This document shows, piece by piece, positions 1 through 8,136 of a stretch of 64,000 nucleotides of DNA. Position 1 is the stretch's first letter. Each line of letters starts with the position of its first letter. Origin of the DNA: an uncultured Eubacteriales bacterium (GTDB taxonomy: Bacteria > Bacillota > Clostridia > Oscillospirales > Oscillospiraceae); the NCBI GenBank assembly GCA_900317905.1, contig ONIN01000004.1, positions 62,001-126,000 on the forward strand, given 5' to 3'. The notes beneath the pieces were generated by a model that had not been told where the DNA came from, ran no database searches, and saw only the letters and a program-made list of their open reading frames with translations. Position numbers and translations under genes: made by a program.

Positions 1-596
1 ATACTGGCGTCCTGAACGAAAATGTAGTCCGCCGTAGGGGTGATATAACGGATTCTGAGCTCGTAGCGGATGCCGGCGATGGTGCGCATCTGCTCGGCGG
101 TGTAGCTGTTGTCGATCTCGAATTTCTGCCGGAAGAGGCTCATGAGCTCCACGGCGGAGGCGTCGGCGGGAAGGCCGTAATAGTCCAGATAGTCGTCCAG
201 CAGCTTCCGCTGGAGGTCGGTCATCTCGGTATATTCAAAAGGCGGCGCCAGGGTCACCGGCAGGGTGTCGGTGTACTCGTCACCGTGGTCGGTGACGATC
301 TGCACCATCTTCAAAATGGCGGCGTTGGGGTCCTCCTGGCTGAGCAGATCCTCGGCGTTGAGGGTCAGGCTGTTCTGGCTCACGTTGGAGATCAGCACCC
401 GGCCGTAGCGGTCGAGGATGTTGCCTCTGGCTGCCTTTACGCGCTGGGTCGTGGTGACGCTGTTGAGGCTCTCCTCATAATAGGCGGCACCGTCCACGAT
501 CTGCAGCTTGTAGATCGCCACGAAGAAGATCACCAGCAGCACTGCCATCAGCAGCGCCATTCCGGCAATCCGCCCCGGGCGGATGGTTTTATCCAT
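1..596 (-). CDS. mrdA: penicillin-binding protein 2, N-terminal part (runs off the window)
   Basis: This is the N-terminal 198 codons of a transpeptidase of the elongation machinery, which crosslinks lateral-wall peptidoglycan. The ATG at 596 follows an AAAGGAG ribosome binding site. The product has a short basic N-terminus, one membrane anchor at about residues 11-30, then the class B PBP signature RGNILDRYGR at about 57-66, at the start of the dimerisation domain. The catalytic SxxK region lies beyond base 1. It follows mreD by 16 bases, the usual mreC-mreD-PBP2 order, so it is called PBP2 rather than a divisome PBP. The family call is firm; the exact paralogue is inferred from context. Confidence 0.88.
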   Translation of the reverse strand, partial: MDKTIRPGRIAGMALLMAVLLVIFFVAIYKLQIVDGAAYYEESLNSVTTTQRVKAARGNILDRYGRVLISNVSQNSLTLNAEDLLSQEDPNAAILKMVQIVTDHGDEYTDTLPVTLAPPFEYTEMTDLQRKLLDDYLDYYGLPADASAVELMSLFRQKFEIDNSYTAEQMRTIAGIRYELRIRYITPTADYIFVQDAS

Positions 597-612
597 AGAT
601 TGCTCCTTTTAT

Positions 613-1128
613 TTACACGCGGCGGGCTCTTCTGGCGGCGGCCCGGCTGATATAGAAAAACGGGATGGAAAAGGGCAGGGAGATCAAAGTCTGCTTCAGC
701 ATGGTGAGCATGGGCAGGCCGAAGCCCGCGTTGTGGAAGATCCACAGCCGCACCGCCTGGACGAAGCCCACGATCAGCAGCGCAGCCAGAACGGTTGCCA
801 GAAAGCCCGGCAGGGTCCGGCTCACCAGATGCTCAGACAGCATCCCGGCGGCGAAACCCAGAATGGGCAGCAGCGTCAGAAACAGAACCGTCGTCTCCGG
901 AAAGCCCATGTCCCCCAGAAGCCCGGCGAAGAGGCCGAACACGCCGCCCCACAGCGCCCCGTGGAACATGGCGGTCGCCACCACCACCGCAGGCAGGATC
1001 AGCCCATGGACGCCCAGGATCCGAAACCGCGCGAAGGCCGTGTTCTGCAGCAGCACCGTCAGGATCAGATAGAGCGCCAGCAGCAGTCCCCGTCCCACTT
1101 TTTCTTTGTTTACCAGATCACGCCACAT
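613..1128 (-). CDS. mreD: rod shape-determining protein MreD
   Basis: A 171-residue, very hydrophobic protein with about five membrane segments, the usual size of MreD. MreD is an integral membrane part of the elongasome that works with MreC and PBP2. Sequence conservation in this family is low, so the call leans on length, hydrophobicity and position between mreC (5 bases upstream) and PBP2. A short RARRARRV-like basic tail ends the protein on the cytoplasmic side. No mreB is present in the visible part of the operon. Confidence 0.85.
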   Translation of the reverse strand: MWRDLVNKEKVGRGLLLALYLILTVLLQNTAFARFRILGVHGLILPAVVVATAMFHGALWGGVFGLFAGLLGDMGFPETTVLFLTLLPILGFAAGMLSEHLVSRTLPGFLATVLAALLIVGFVQAVRLWIFHNAGFGLPMLTMLKQTLISLPFSIPFFYISRAAARRARRV

Positions 1129-1133
1129 TTGCG

Positions 1134-1982
1134 TTACTCCACAATGTCAAAATCCTTGATAATAAAGACCTGCACCAGGGTGTTCAGGTCGCAGGCGGGC
1201 TGCACGACACCGTAGGTCTCCTGACCGCCCGCGTCGGTGCGCACCTCCGCAACCGAGCCGATGATCAGGCCCGCGGGGAAGGCGCCGCCCTTGCCGCTGG
1301 TGAGCACGGTGTCACCGGCAAAGAGGCTCACGCCCTCTGCCAGATAGCCCAGCTTGGCACTGCCGTCCTGCATGAGGGTATAGTCGCCCACCACCATGCC
1401 GGTGGCGCCGGAGTTGGAGACATAGCCGCCGACGCTGATGTCCACGTCGATGACGGTACGCACCGTGGCCCAGCCGGAGCCGACCTCGATGATCTGGCCC
1501 ACCAGGTTGCCGCCCTCGGTGATGACGCTGTCGCCCACCTCCAGCTCAGACTCGCTGCCCTTGCTGATGGTCAGGGTGGCCGACCAGTTGGAGGCGGTAT
1601 AGCCTACGACCTTGGCGGACTCCAGCTTGAAGTCCGTGTGGCGCTGGCTGAAGTTCAAAAGCTCCCGAAGGCGCTCGTTTTCCTCCACGGCCTCCTCAGC
1701 GTCCCGCACCTTCTGCTTTTCCTCGGCCAGCTGGTTGCGCAGGGAATCGTTCTCCGCCTGGAGCTGATCATATTTATAGACCGAGCCGTAGAGTCCCTCC
1801 AGCCAGCCCGCCGCCGTGGACGCAGCCTGCTGGAACGGCTCTCGCAGCTTGCCGTCCAGGTTGGAGACGAAACCCGCTCTGCCGCTGAGCAGGCCGTTGA
1901 TCAGCAGCACCACCAGCACTGCCGCCACGACCACCGCCAGAAAGCGGACGCCTGTTTGTTTGAGAAAAGTTTTCCAGTTCAA
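1134..1982 (-). CDS. mreC: rod shape-determining protein MreC
   Basis: A 282-residue MreC: a bitopic scaffold that links the cytoskeleton to wall synthases. One membrane segment lies at about residues 12-31, followed by a heptad-like helix at about 70-112 (rich in E, K, L and Q, ending ENERLRELLNF), as in the MreC coiled coil. The rest is beta-rich and glycine-rich (SVITEGGNLVGQI, TDTGVVQ-type strands), matching the paired beta-barrel domain. It lies downstream of maf and just upstream of mreD. Confidence 0.93.
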   Translation of the reverse strand: MNWKTFLKQTGVRFLAVVVAAVLVVLLINGLLSGRAGFVSNLDGKLREPFQQAASTAAGWLEGLYGSVYKYDQLQAENDSLRNQLAEEKQKVRDAEEAVEENERLRELLNFSQRHTDFKLESAKVVGYTASNWSATLTISKGSESELEVGDSVITEGGNLVGQIIEVGSGWATVRTVIDVDISVGGYVSNSGATGMVVGDYTLMQDGSAKLGYLAEGVSLFAGDTVLTSGKGGAFPAGLIIGSVAEVRTDAGGQETYGVVQPACDLNTLVQVFIIKDFDIVE

Positions 1983-2014
1983 AATCCTGATCTCCTAAAT
2001 GAGATTTGTCGGCA

Positions 2015-2587
2015 TCAAATCAGAGAAATGCCAAAGGTTTTCAGCATCTGTCCAAGTCTGCACAGCGGCAGTCCCATGACATTGAAGAAGTCCCCGTCGA
2101 TGGCCTCCACAAAGAGGGATGCATAGCCCTGGGCGCCGTAGGCGCCGGCCTTGTCCATGGGCTCTCCGGTGGCGATGTAGGCTTCGATCTCTTCCATGGT
2201 AAGTTCCCGGAAGCGCACCTTCGATGCCTCCACCTCGGTGCGCATCTCGCCGCCGCGGGAGATCGTGACGCCGGTGTAAACGGTGTGGGTCCTCCCGGAG
2301 AGGGCCATCAGCATCCGCACCGCGTCATCGTGGTCGTGGGGCTTGCCGAAGATCCGGCCGTTCAGCCAGACCACCGTGTCCGCCGCGATGACCACGTCCT
2401 CCGGATCGGCAGATCGCGCCACCTCAGAGCATTTCTGTCTGGAGAGTTCTGCCGCGGTCTCTTCCCCGTTCAAGCCGGGATCCGGGTGCTCCTCCCCTTT
2501 TGCGGGCCGGATCTCCAGCGGAGACACCCGCAGCATTTCCATCAGCTCTCTGCGTCTCGGAGAGGCAGAGGCGAGAATGAATTTCAT
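2015..2587 (-). CDS. maf: Maf family nucleotide pyrophosphatase
   Basis: A 190-residue Maf/YhdE-type protein. These enzymes hydrolyse non-canonical or modified nucleoside triphosphates to monophosphates. The N-terminal MKFILASASPRRRELM motif carries the conserved SxSPRR signature, and AADTVVW at about residue 68 carries the catalytic aspartate. It lies 5 bases after the U32 gene stop and upstream of mreC. The maf-mre linkage is widespread in Firmicutes and supports the call. Substrate preference (dTTP/UTP versus m7GTP type) cannot be told from the sequence by eye. Confidence 0.93.
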   Translation of the reverse strand: MKFILASASPRRRELMEMLRVSPLEIRPAKGEEHPDPGLNGEETAAELSRQKCSEVARSADPEDVVIAADTVVWLNGRIFGKPHDHDDAVRMLMALSGRTHTVYTGVTISRGGEMRTEVEASKVRFRELTMEEIEAYIATGEPMDKAGAYGAQGYASLFVEAIDGDFFNVMGLPLCRLGQMLKTFGISLI

Positions 2588-2591
2588 CGGT

Positions 2592-4679
2592 TTATTCGAC
2601 TCCTCGATAGTACAAGCCGCGGGTCAGCCCGTTGGGCTTGTAGGTGGACTGGCCCATGTAGCTCTTGGCCACCGCGACGCACTCACTGGGGGTCTCGGTG
2701 GTGAACATGAGCCGCACGCCCCAGAGGCCCGCAGCGGCGTAATCGTCGTGCTTGTCGGCCAGATAAAGCTTGTGGGCGTTGTAGATCACGTTCCGGCAGC
2801 CGAAGGCCCGCACCACCGGGAAGGCGGAGCCGCGGCGATCGATCAGCTGGTTCGGGATGTGGCAGTTGCAGCGTCCGGCGCTGTTTTTGATGGTGCACTG
2901 CTCGGTGATCATGCAGGGCAGGCGGCCGTAGACGATCATTTCGGTGTCGACGGCCTTGGCCAGATCCCGGATCTGCGCCAGACGGAGCTCAAAGGACGCC
3001 GTCACCGAGAGCATCCCGGTGTGGCGGAGCATTTCGATGGTGTGGGAGTTGAAGACGTTCAGGCCGAAGTCGCCCCGGATCTTCATCCCGGCCTTGCGGG
3101 CGGCGGGGATGTGGCCCAGGTTTCCGACCACCGCTTCCTCCACGCCGTTTTCCGCCGCGACACGCAGCAGGTCATCCAGCTCCAGACTCTGGTCGTCGGT
3201 GATGACTCTCGGCAGGACGGCGGCGATCTTCGTGCCCGCCTCCTGGAAGGGTGCCAGCCGCTCCGGCGCGTCGCCGATGACCTCCGCCGGAACATAGAGG
3301 TAGTCCGGCTTCAGGGCCGCCAGCTCCGGCGTCAGCTGCGCGGAGGTGAGCACCTGATAGATCCTGAGCGGATCCGTCTGATAGTTATGTCCCGCGGGCA
3401 GCGCGGGCACCTCGCCCCGGCGGCGCTGGGGATTTTCCGCCCGCGCATCCTTCAGAGCGGTGATGAGCCGTCTTCTCAAATCATTGATGGCGCTGGCAGG
3501 CAGGAAGAGCCCCGGCTCCACGTGCACCTGAATGTCCAGTGCGTAATAGGGCGTGCCGCCGGTCTTGGCGAACTGCTCCGCCAGAGAAGCCTCGTTCAGC
3601 GACGACCGAAGCGCTACCTCCGGCACAGGCCCCGAGACCACGGCGCGGACGCCGTCCACATCCTCGGCAGCGGCGCGGCAGGGCTTGTCCGCCTGCACCA
3701 CCACATAAAACTTCACACCCACGCGGCGCATCTCGCCGTCGCCGTAGGCCTTTCTGGCGGCAGTGAAGAGCTTCTCCGAACCGCGGTCATCCTCGGTGCG
3801 GGTGCCCAGCATGTCCGGCCCCTTCTGCCCCAGATAATAGCCCTGGGTAAAGCCCTGACGGGAGAAGGCCTGCTCCAGCCGCTCCATCTCCGCGGAGGTT
3901 GGCCGCCGCTCGTCCTTGATGCATTTCGAATAGACGTCCGTGACCACGGCCACGTACTCCGGCCGCTTCATCCGGCCCTCGATCTTCACGCAGGCCACGC
4001 CGGCGTCCTCCAGCTCCCGGAGGTGCTCGGCAAGGCAGTTGTCCTTCAGACTAAGCGGATATTCGTCCATTCTGCCGCCGAGACTGTACTGCAGTCTGCA
4101 GGGCTGGGCACACATGCCGCGATTGCCGCTGCGGCGGCCGATCAGCGCGCTCATGTAGCACTGGCCGGAATAGCAGAAGCAGAGCGCCCCGTGGACGAAC
4201 ACTTCCGTCTCGATGCTGGCTCTTCTGGAGATCTCCCGGATCTGCTCCAGGCTCAGTTCTCTCGACAGCACCGCTCTCGTACAGCCCAGCTCCGCTGCGG
4301 CCTCCACCCCGGCCAGGTTGTGGATGCTCATTTGCGTGCTGGCGTGCAGCGGCAAGTCGGGCACCGCGGAGCGCAGCACGCGCACCAGGCCCAGATCCTG
4401 CACCAGCAGCGCGTCCGCCCCGTATTCCGAGGCCTTCTGCGCCAGCTCCACGGCGGAATCGATCTCCCGGTCACCCACCAATGTGTTCATGGTGACATAG
4501 ACCTTGCAGCCGCGAATGTGGCAGTAGCGCACCGCCTTGATGAATTCTTCCTCTGTGAAATTGTTGGCTCCCCGGCGGGCATTGTGCGCGCCGAAGCCCA
4601 GATAAACCGCGTCCGCCCCGTTTTGTACCGCCGCGATGACGGCGTCAGGACTTCCGGCGGGTGCAAGCAGTTCCAGCAT
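2592..4679 (-). CDS. U32 family peptidase / RlhA-like protein with DUF3656-type C-terminal region
   Basis: A 695-residue U32 family protein. It starts MLELLAPAGSPDAVIAAVQNG, the typical TIM-barrel opening. The U32 signature (HGALCFCYSGQCYMS followed by RSGNRGMCAQPCR) lies at about residues 163-195. A second cysteine set (PCMITEQC and GRCNCH) lies near residue 600; in related enzymes such cysteines are thought to hold an Fe-S cluster. Long U32 proteins of this layout include RlhA, which needs prephenate-linked metabolism to hydroxylate C2501 of 23S rRNA. Whether this one is RlhA, a tRNA hydroxylase relative or a true peptidase is open. It is the first gene of the maf-mre operon, with GAGGA before the ATG. 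Confidence 0.85.
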   Translation of the reverse strand: MLELLAPAGSPDAVIAAVQNGADAVYLGFGAHNARRGANNFTEEEFIKAVRYCHIRGCKVYVTMNTLVGDREIDSAVELAQKASEYGADALLVQDLGLVRVLRSAVPDLPLHASTQMSIHNLAGVEAAAELGCTRAVLSRELSLEQIREISRRASIETEVFVHGALCFCYSGQCYMSALIGRRSGNRGMCAQPCRLQYSLGGRMDEYPLSLKDNCLAEHLRELEDAGVACVKIEGRMKRPEYVAVVTDVYSKCIKDERRPTSAEMERLEQAFSRQGFTQGYYLGQKGPDMLGTRTEDDRGSEKLFTAARKAYGDGEMRRVGVKFYVVVQADKPCRAAAEDVDGVRAVVSGPVPEVALRSSLNEASLAEQFAKTGGTPYYALDIQVHVEPGLFLPASAINDLRRRLITALKDARAENPQRRRGEVPALPAGHNYQTDPLRIYQVLTSAQLTPELAALKPDYLYVPAEVIGDAPERLAPFQEAGTKIAAVLPRVITDDQSLELDDLLRVAAENGVEEAVVGNLGHIPAARKAGMKIRGDFGLNVFNSHTIEMLRHTGMLSVTASFELRLAQIRDLAKAVDTEMIVYGRLPCMITEQCTIKNSAGRCNCHIPNQLIDRRGSAFPVVRAFGCRNVIYNAHKLYLADKHDDYAAAGLWGVRLMFTTETPSECVAVAKSYMGQSTYKPNGLTRGLYYRGVE

Positions 4680-4712
4680 AATAATCCTCTTTAGGCATAA
4701 AGATACAGATAC

Positions 4713-4742
4713 AGTATAACACAGAATGCGGTATTGCTACAA
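4713..4742 (-). promoter_or_regulatory. predicted sigma-A promoter for the U32-maf-mre operon
   Basis: On the minus strand, TTGTAG (4737-4742) and TATACT (4713-4718) are separated by 18 bases and lie about 35 bases before the U32 start. The -35 box overlaps that of the divergent dnaD promoter. This is a pattern match only. Confidence 0.5.
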
Positions 4743-4762
4743 GACAAAATTAATGATATAAT
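4734..4762 (+). promoter_or_regulatory. predicted sigma-A promoter for dnaD-dnaC
   Basis: TTGCTA (4734-4739) and a perfect TATAAT (4757-4762) with a 17-base spacer, about 55 bases before the DnaD-like start. It is in the only AT-rich stretch between the divergent operons. Confidence 0.65.
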
Positions 4763-4816
4763 GTAAAAACATTCTGAACAAAACCATGTGGATGCACGAT
4801 AGATAAGGACATGACC

Positions 4817-5770
4817 ATGAACCAAACGGATTATACCCTCTCCCGGCCGGTTTCCCTGTCGCTGCCGGTGGAGGACATCGACCGGCTGCTGGCCGAGCGG
4901 GACGGAAATGCAGCGCTGGTATATCTGGCTTTGCAGCGCTCCAGCGGGCAGCCGCTGAACCCCACGGCACTGGGGCTCTCGGAGGAACAGTATACCGCCG
5001 CATTGAAGACCCTGGAGCGTCTCGGCATCCTGAAGGGTACGGAACCGCCGAAGAAGGAAGTGCCCCTGCCGCCGGCCGAGGAGCTGCCCCAGTACACCGC
5101 CGAGGATCTGGTGCGCCGCACCAGGGAGGACGCCACCTTCCGGGGCGTATTGCAGCACGCGGAGATGCTCTACGGCCGAAAGCTCTCCACCCCGGAGACC
5201 CGCTCCCTGCTGGGTATGCAGGATTATCTGGGTCTGCCGCCGGAGGTGCTGATGGAGCTGATCACCTACGTCTTTGACCGGTACCGCAGCCAGAAGGGCC
5301 CCGGCCGCTCCCCCACCATGCGGATGGTGGAGAACGAGGCCTACGTCTGGGCGCGAAACGAGCTGCTCACCTCGGAGCTGGCACAGGAATACATCCTCCG
5401 GCAGCAGCAGCGGCAGGATCGGGTGACCCAGCTGATGGAGGCCCTGGAGCTCCGCGGGAGAGTCCCTTCTCCCACGGAGCGGAAATATCTCCAGAACTGG
5501 GCGGACATGGGCTTCACCCCCGACGCGGTGGCCGAGGCCTACGACCGCACCGTCACCGGCACCGGTGCCCTGAAATGGGCCTATCTCAACAAAATTCTCC
5601 TCAGCTGGGACAAGCGCGGGCTGCACCGGCTGCCGGAGATCCTGGAAAACGATCCCCGCGGCGGCGGCAAGCGCAAGACCGCGCCCCCGCCCGCAAATAC
5701 CCAGCCGAGAAACGACCTGGCGCTGGCGGAGCAGCTGCTCCAAAGCCGCCGGGGAAATAAGGAGGAATGA
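4817..5770 (+). CDS. DnaD domain protein (replication initiation)
   Basis: A 317-residue DnaD-family protein, which acts in primosome assembly during loading of the replicative helicase. The N-terminal 80 residues fit a winged-helix domain. The C-terminal part (about residues 205-260) has the DDBH2 pattern NWADMGFTPDAVAEAYD and YLNKILLSW, including the YxxxIL motif of DnaD/DnaB proteins. The start at 4817 was chosen because AAGGA (4805-4809) is 7 bases away; the ATG at 4811 would be only one base from it. The 3-base gap to the next gene, a DnaC/DnaI-like ATPase, supports a replication role. The tail after residue 275 is basic and disordered. Confidence 0.9.
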   Translation: MNQTDYTLSRPVSLSLPVEDIDRLLAERDGNAALVYLALQRSSGQPLNPTALGLSEEQYTAALKTLERLGILKGTEPPKKEVPLPPAEELPQYTAEDLVRRTREDATFRGVLQHAEMLYGRKLSTPETRSLLGMQDYLGLPPEVLMELITYVFDRYRSQKGPGRSPTMRMVENEAYVWARNELLTSELAQEYILRQQQRQDRVTQLMEALELRGRVPSPTERKYLQNWADMGFTPDAVAEAYDRTVTGTGALKWAYLNKILLSWDKRGLHRLPEILENDPRGGGKRKTAPPPANTQPRNDLALAEQLLQSRRGNKEE

Positions 5771-5773
5771 TCC

Positions 5774-6760
5774 ATGCCGCTGAACGGAACCTGTCTCGCC
5801 CGGGCGCGGGCACGTCTGGAGCAGCTCCGGGAGGAGCATGAGACCACCCGCCAGAACCGGGTGACGGAGATCTATTTCCGTCTGCCGAAGGTGCAGGAGA
5901 TCGACCAGCGGCTCCAGCGGCAGATGGTGAAGGTCTTCGGCCTGACCCTCCACTATGGGCAGGACCCCACCGAGGAGCTGCGTGCATTGCAGCAGAGCAA
6001 TCTGGCGCTCCAGGCGGAGCGGGAGAAGATCCTGACCGACGCCGGATTCCCCGCCGACTACACCGAGCCCATCTGCAGCTGCAGGGTCTGCGGCGACAAG
6101 GGCTATCTCCCCGACGGGAGCATGTGCGACTGCCTGATGAGGCTTTACAACCAGGAGCTCACCCGGGATCTCAGCACCCTGCTGCAGACCGGGACGGAGC
6201 GGTTTGAGATCTTCGATCTGGACTACTACGACGAATCCGCCCGGGCGCAGATGGCGAGAGTTTTGGAGATCTGCCGCAGCTTTGCCGAGGGGTTTGCTCC
6301 CGGCGCGCCGAATCTGCTGCTCCAGGGAGAGACCGGTCTTGGCAAGACCTTCCTCTCCGCCTGCATCGCCCGCACGGTGGCGGAGCAGGGCTACACCGTT
6401 GCTTATGAGAGTGCCGGAACGGCTCTCGGCTTCTTCGAGACCGCGAAGTTCCAGCGAAACTCCGAGGCCGGCGAGCAGGCAGGCGCCAAGGTGGAGCAGT
6501 ATCTCAGCTGCGATCTGATGATCCTGGACGACCTGGGGACGGAGATGATCTCCCCCTACTCCACCAGCGCGCTCTATTCTCTGATCAACACCCGCATGAT
6601 CCGGGAGAAGACCACCATCATCAGCACGAATCTGGATGACGCCGCCCTGCACCGCTGCTACTCGCCGCAGATCCTCTCCAGACTGGAGGGCTGCTACATC
6701 ACCCTCGGCTTCGTCGGAAGAGACATCCGGCAGGTTCGAAAAGAACGGGGCATCCTTTAA
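5774..6760 (+). CDS. DnaC/DnaI-like helicase loader ATPase
   Basis: A 328-residue AAA+ protein of the DnaC/DnaI group, expected to load the replicative helicase. A cysteine cluster at about residues 101-120 (CSCRVCGDKG and MCDC) resembles the zinc site of DnaI. Walker A is GETGLGKT at about 185-192, Walker B is LMILDDLG at about 248-255, and STN at about 290 fits sensor I. The N-terminal 90 residues are helical and charged. It sits directly behind the DnaD-like gene with a GGAGGA site and ends at a strong terminator. A DNA-transposon IstB-like ATPase is an alternative but has no cysteine cluster and no transposase is nearby. Confidence 0.9.
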   Translation: MPLNGTCLARARARLEQLREEHETTRQNRVTEIYFRLPKVQEIDQRLQRQMVKVFGLTLHYGQDPTEELRALQQSNLALQAEREKILTDAGFPADYTEPICSCRVCGDKGYLPDGSMCDCLMRLYNQELTRDLSTLLQTGTERFEIFDLDYYDESARAQMARVLEICRSFAEGFAPGAPNLLLQGETGLGKTFLSACIARTVAEQGYTVAYESAGTALGFFETAKFQRNSEAGEQAGAKVEQYLSCDLMILDDLGTEMISPYSTSALYSLINTRMIREKTTIISTNLDDAALHRCYSPQILSRLEGCYITLGFVGRDIRQVRKERGIL

Positions 6761-6765
6761 AACCG

Positions 6766-6794
6766 AAAACCCGCTGCCGAGCAGCGGGTTTTTT
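6766..6794 (+). terminator. intrinsic terminator after the helicase-loader gene
   Basis: AAAACCCGCTGC, loop CGA, then GCAGCGGGTTTT running into a T-rich tract. It begins 5 bases after the stop. The A-rich left flank lets it work for the convergent minus-strand operon too. Confidence 0.9.
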
Positions 6795-6804
6795 CTTTTT
6801 CATC

Positions 6805-7371
6805 TTATTCGGGGATGTACCAGTAGGAGTGGAAGCGGTGGCGATAGGTCACGGCGTTCTTCGGCATCTGGCGGAGGATCAGCCACGCCATCAGATAGTC
6901 TCCCGCGCCCATGGGGAGCACCATGGCGCCCATGGAGCCCAGGAAGCTGAGGTTCGGCCAGATCAGAAACAGCACGAAGGGGATCAGCCCCAGCACCAGA
7001 TCCGGCAGCAGGGTCATGAGCAGATAGCGCACCTTTCCCATCTCTTCCGGACCCATGAGGAACGGCATGCTCTGGTGGAAATTCGTGTAGTAATAGGCGT
7101 CGCCCCGATAGCAGGGCAGGCGCAGCAGATCTCTCGGGAACAGCAGCAGCGCGCCCACCAGAACGCCTCGGAAATTCAAGGCTGTGACGCCGCCCCGCAG
7201 CAGCAGGACCGCCACCAGCACCACGAACAGAACCAGGGCGGTGATGTTCGTGATCATGACGAGCTTTCTCGGATCGCCCGGCTCCTCAATGGCCACGGCT
7301 CCCTCCACCGGAGTGCCGTTGGGCAGGCTTGCGCCCTTTCCGTCAAAGGCGCCCATAAAATGCAATTTCAT
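6805..7371 (-). CDS. DUF3267-like membrane protein with degenerate zincin motif
   Basis: A 188-residue protein with about four membrane segments. The layout matches DUF3267, a family of putative membrane zinc peptidases: a first hydrophobic stretch, an HExxH region, a YYY/FMG segment, two more helices and a GxxGD motif (GAGDYLMAWL). Where the family usually shows HExxH, this protein reads PRDLLRLPCY, so the metal-binding residues appear to be lost. The alignment is by eye. It is the last gene of a three-gene operon, 2 bases after the thioesterase, with GGAGAG before the ATG. Confidence 0.6.
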   Translation of the reverse strand: MKLHFMGAFDGKGASLPNGTPVEGAVAIEEPGDPRKLVMITNITALVLFVVLVAVLLLRGGVTALNFRGVLVGALLLFPRDLLRLPCYRGDAYYYTNFHQSMPFLMGPEEMGKVRYLLMTLLPDLVLGLIPFVLFLIWPNLSFLGSMGAMVLPMGAGDYLMAWLILRQMPKNAVTYRHRFHSYWYIPE

Positions 7372-7373
7372 AC

Positions 7374-8123
7374 TTATCTCTCTCCAAAATACAGTCTTGC
7401 CGCGAAGGCAGGCTTGGTTGCTTCCGCCTGGGAGATCGCCACGGTCACGGCGTTCTCCTCCTCCATCCGGTGGAGCGCGAGGGCGTCCCCGGCGTGGGTC
7501 TCGGCATTGAAATAGAGCTCCAGTCTCTGAAGCTGCTCCATCTTCCGGCGCTGCTCGTCGGTGAGGGCGTCGTAGGTCATCTCGCCGTAGCGGAAGTTGT
7601 TCACATGGCCCACGCCGTCGGTCCAGCTGGGGCGGGCGATCAGGCGCTCCACGGGCTCAGTCTCCGGGGTTTTCAGCCTCAGTCGGTCGGAGGCCTCCAG
7701 CAGCCGCTCCCCTGCCGGCAGGAAGAACTTCGCCAGCAGCTCCCGATCCATGCAGACGCTGCGGGTCTCCAGCTGCAGCAGGGTGGAAAAGCTCTCGCCC
7801 GAGAGCACCCGCGCGCCGGTCTCGTCCAGGATCTCGAACTCTCTTCGAAACAGCAGACGCCGTTTTTCGGTGGAGTTCCAGGTTTTCATGGTGAGGGCGT
7901 CGTCGGCGCGGATGGGCCGGTGCAGTTCCACGGTCATGGCGATGAGCACCCAGGCCACGCCGTAGTCGCGGATCAGCCGCGGTTCGTCCATCTCGATGTT
8001 TTTCAGGTGTGGCTCCACGCCCTGCATATAGAGCTCCTGGTAGCCGCTTGGCTTCAGGGCGCCGTGCTCGTTGAACATGGCGATGCCCAGCTCCAGCGGA
8101 TAGGAGAATTGCTTCTCGTCCAT
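7374..8123 (-). CDS. acyl-ACP thioesterase family protein
   Basis: A 249-residue double hot-dog protein. These enzymes release fatty acids from acyl-ACP. The first half has WVLIAMTVELHRPIRADDALTMKTW, and the second repeat has PSWTDGVGHVNNFRYGEM, the region carrying the conserved DxNxHVNN-type active site (here D-G-V-G-H-V-N-N). The start at 8123 (MDEKQF) follows AAGGGG by about 9 bases and begins 13 bases after the PrsW-like stop; a longer in-frame start would overlap that gene. Other double hot-dog thioesterases, such as choloyl-CoA-type, are possible but fit less well. Confidence 0.8.
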   Translation of the reverse strand: MDEKQFSYPLELGIAMFNEHGALKPSGYQELYMQGVEPHLKNIEMDEPRLIRDYGVAWVLIAMTVELHRPIRADDALTMKTWNSTEKRRLLFRREFEILDETGARVLSGESFSTLLQLETRSVCMDRELLAKFFLPAGERLLEASDRLRLKTPETEPVERLIARPSWTDGVGHVNNFRYGEMTYDALTDEQRRKMEQLQRLELYFNAETHAGDALALHRMEEENAVTVAISQAEATKPAFAARLYFGER

Positions 8124-8136
8124 TTTGCCCACCCCT

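Noticed and set aside
2283-4694. A plus-strand open frame of about 800 codons opposite the U32 gene
   Set aside because: Antisense shadow; the opposite strand encodes a clear U32 family protein with its cysteine motifs.
4691-6652. A minus-strand open frame of about 650 codons opposite dnaD and the helicase loader
   Set aside because: No family features, no ribosome binding site, and Walker motifs are clear on the plus strand.
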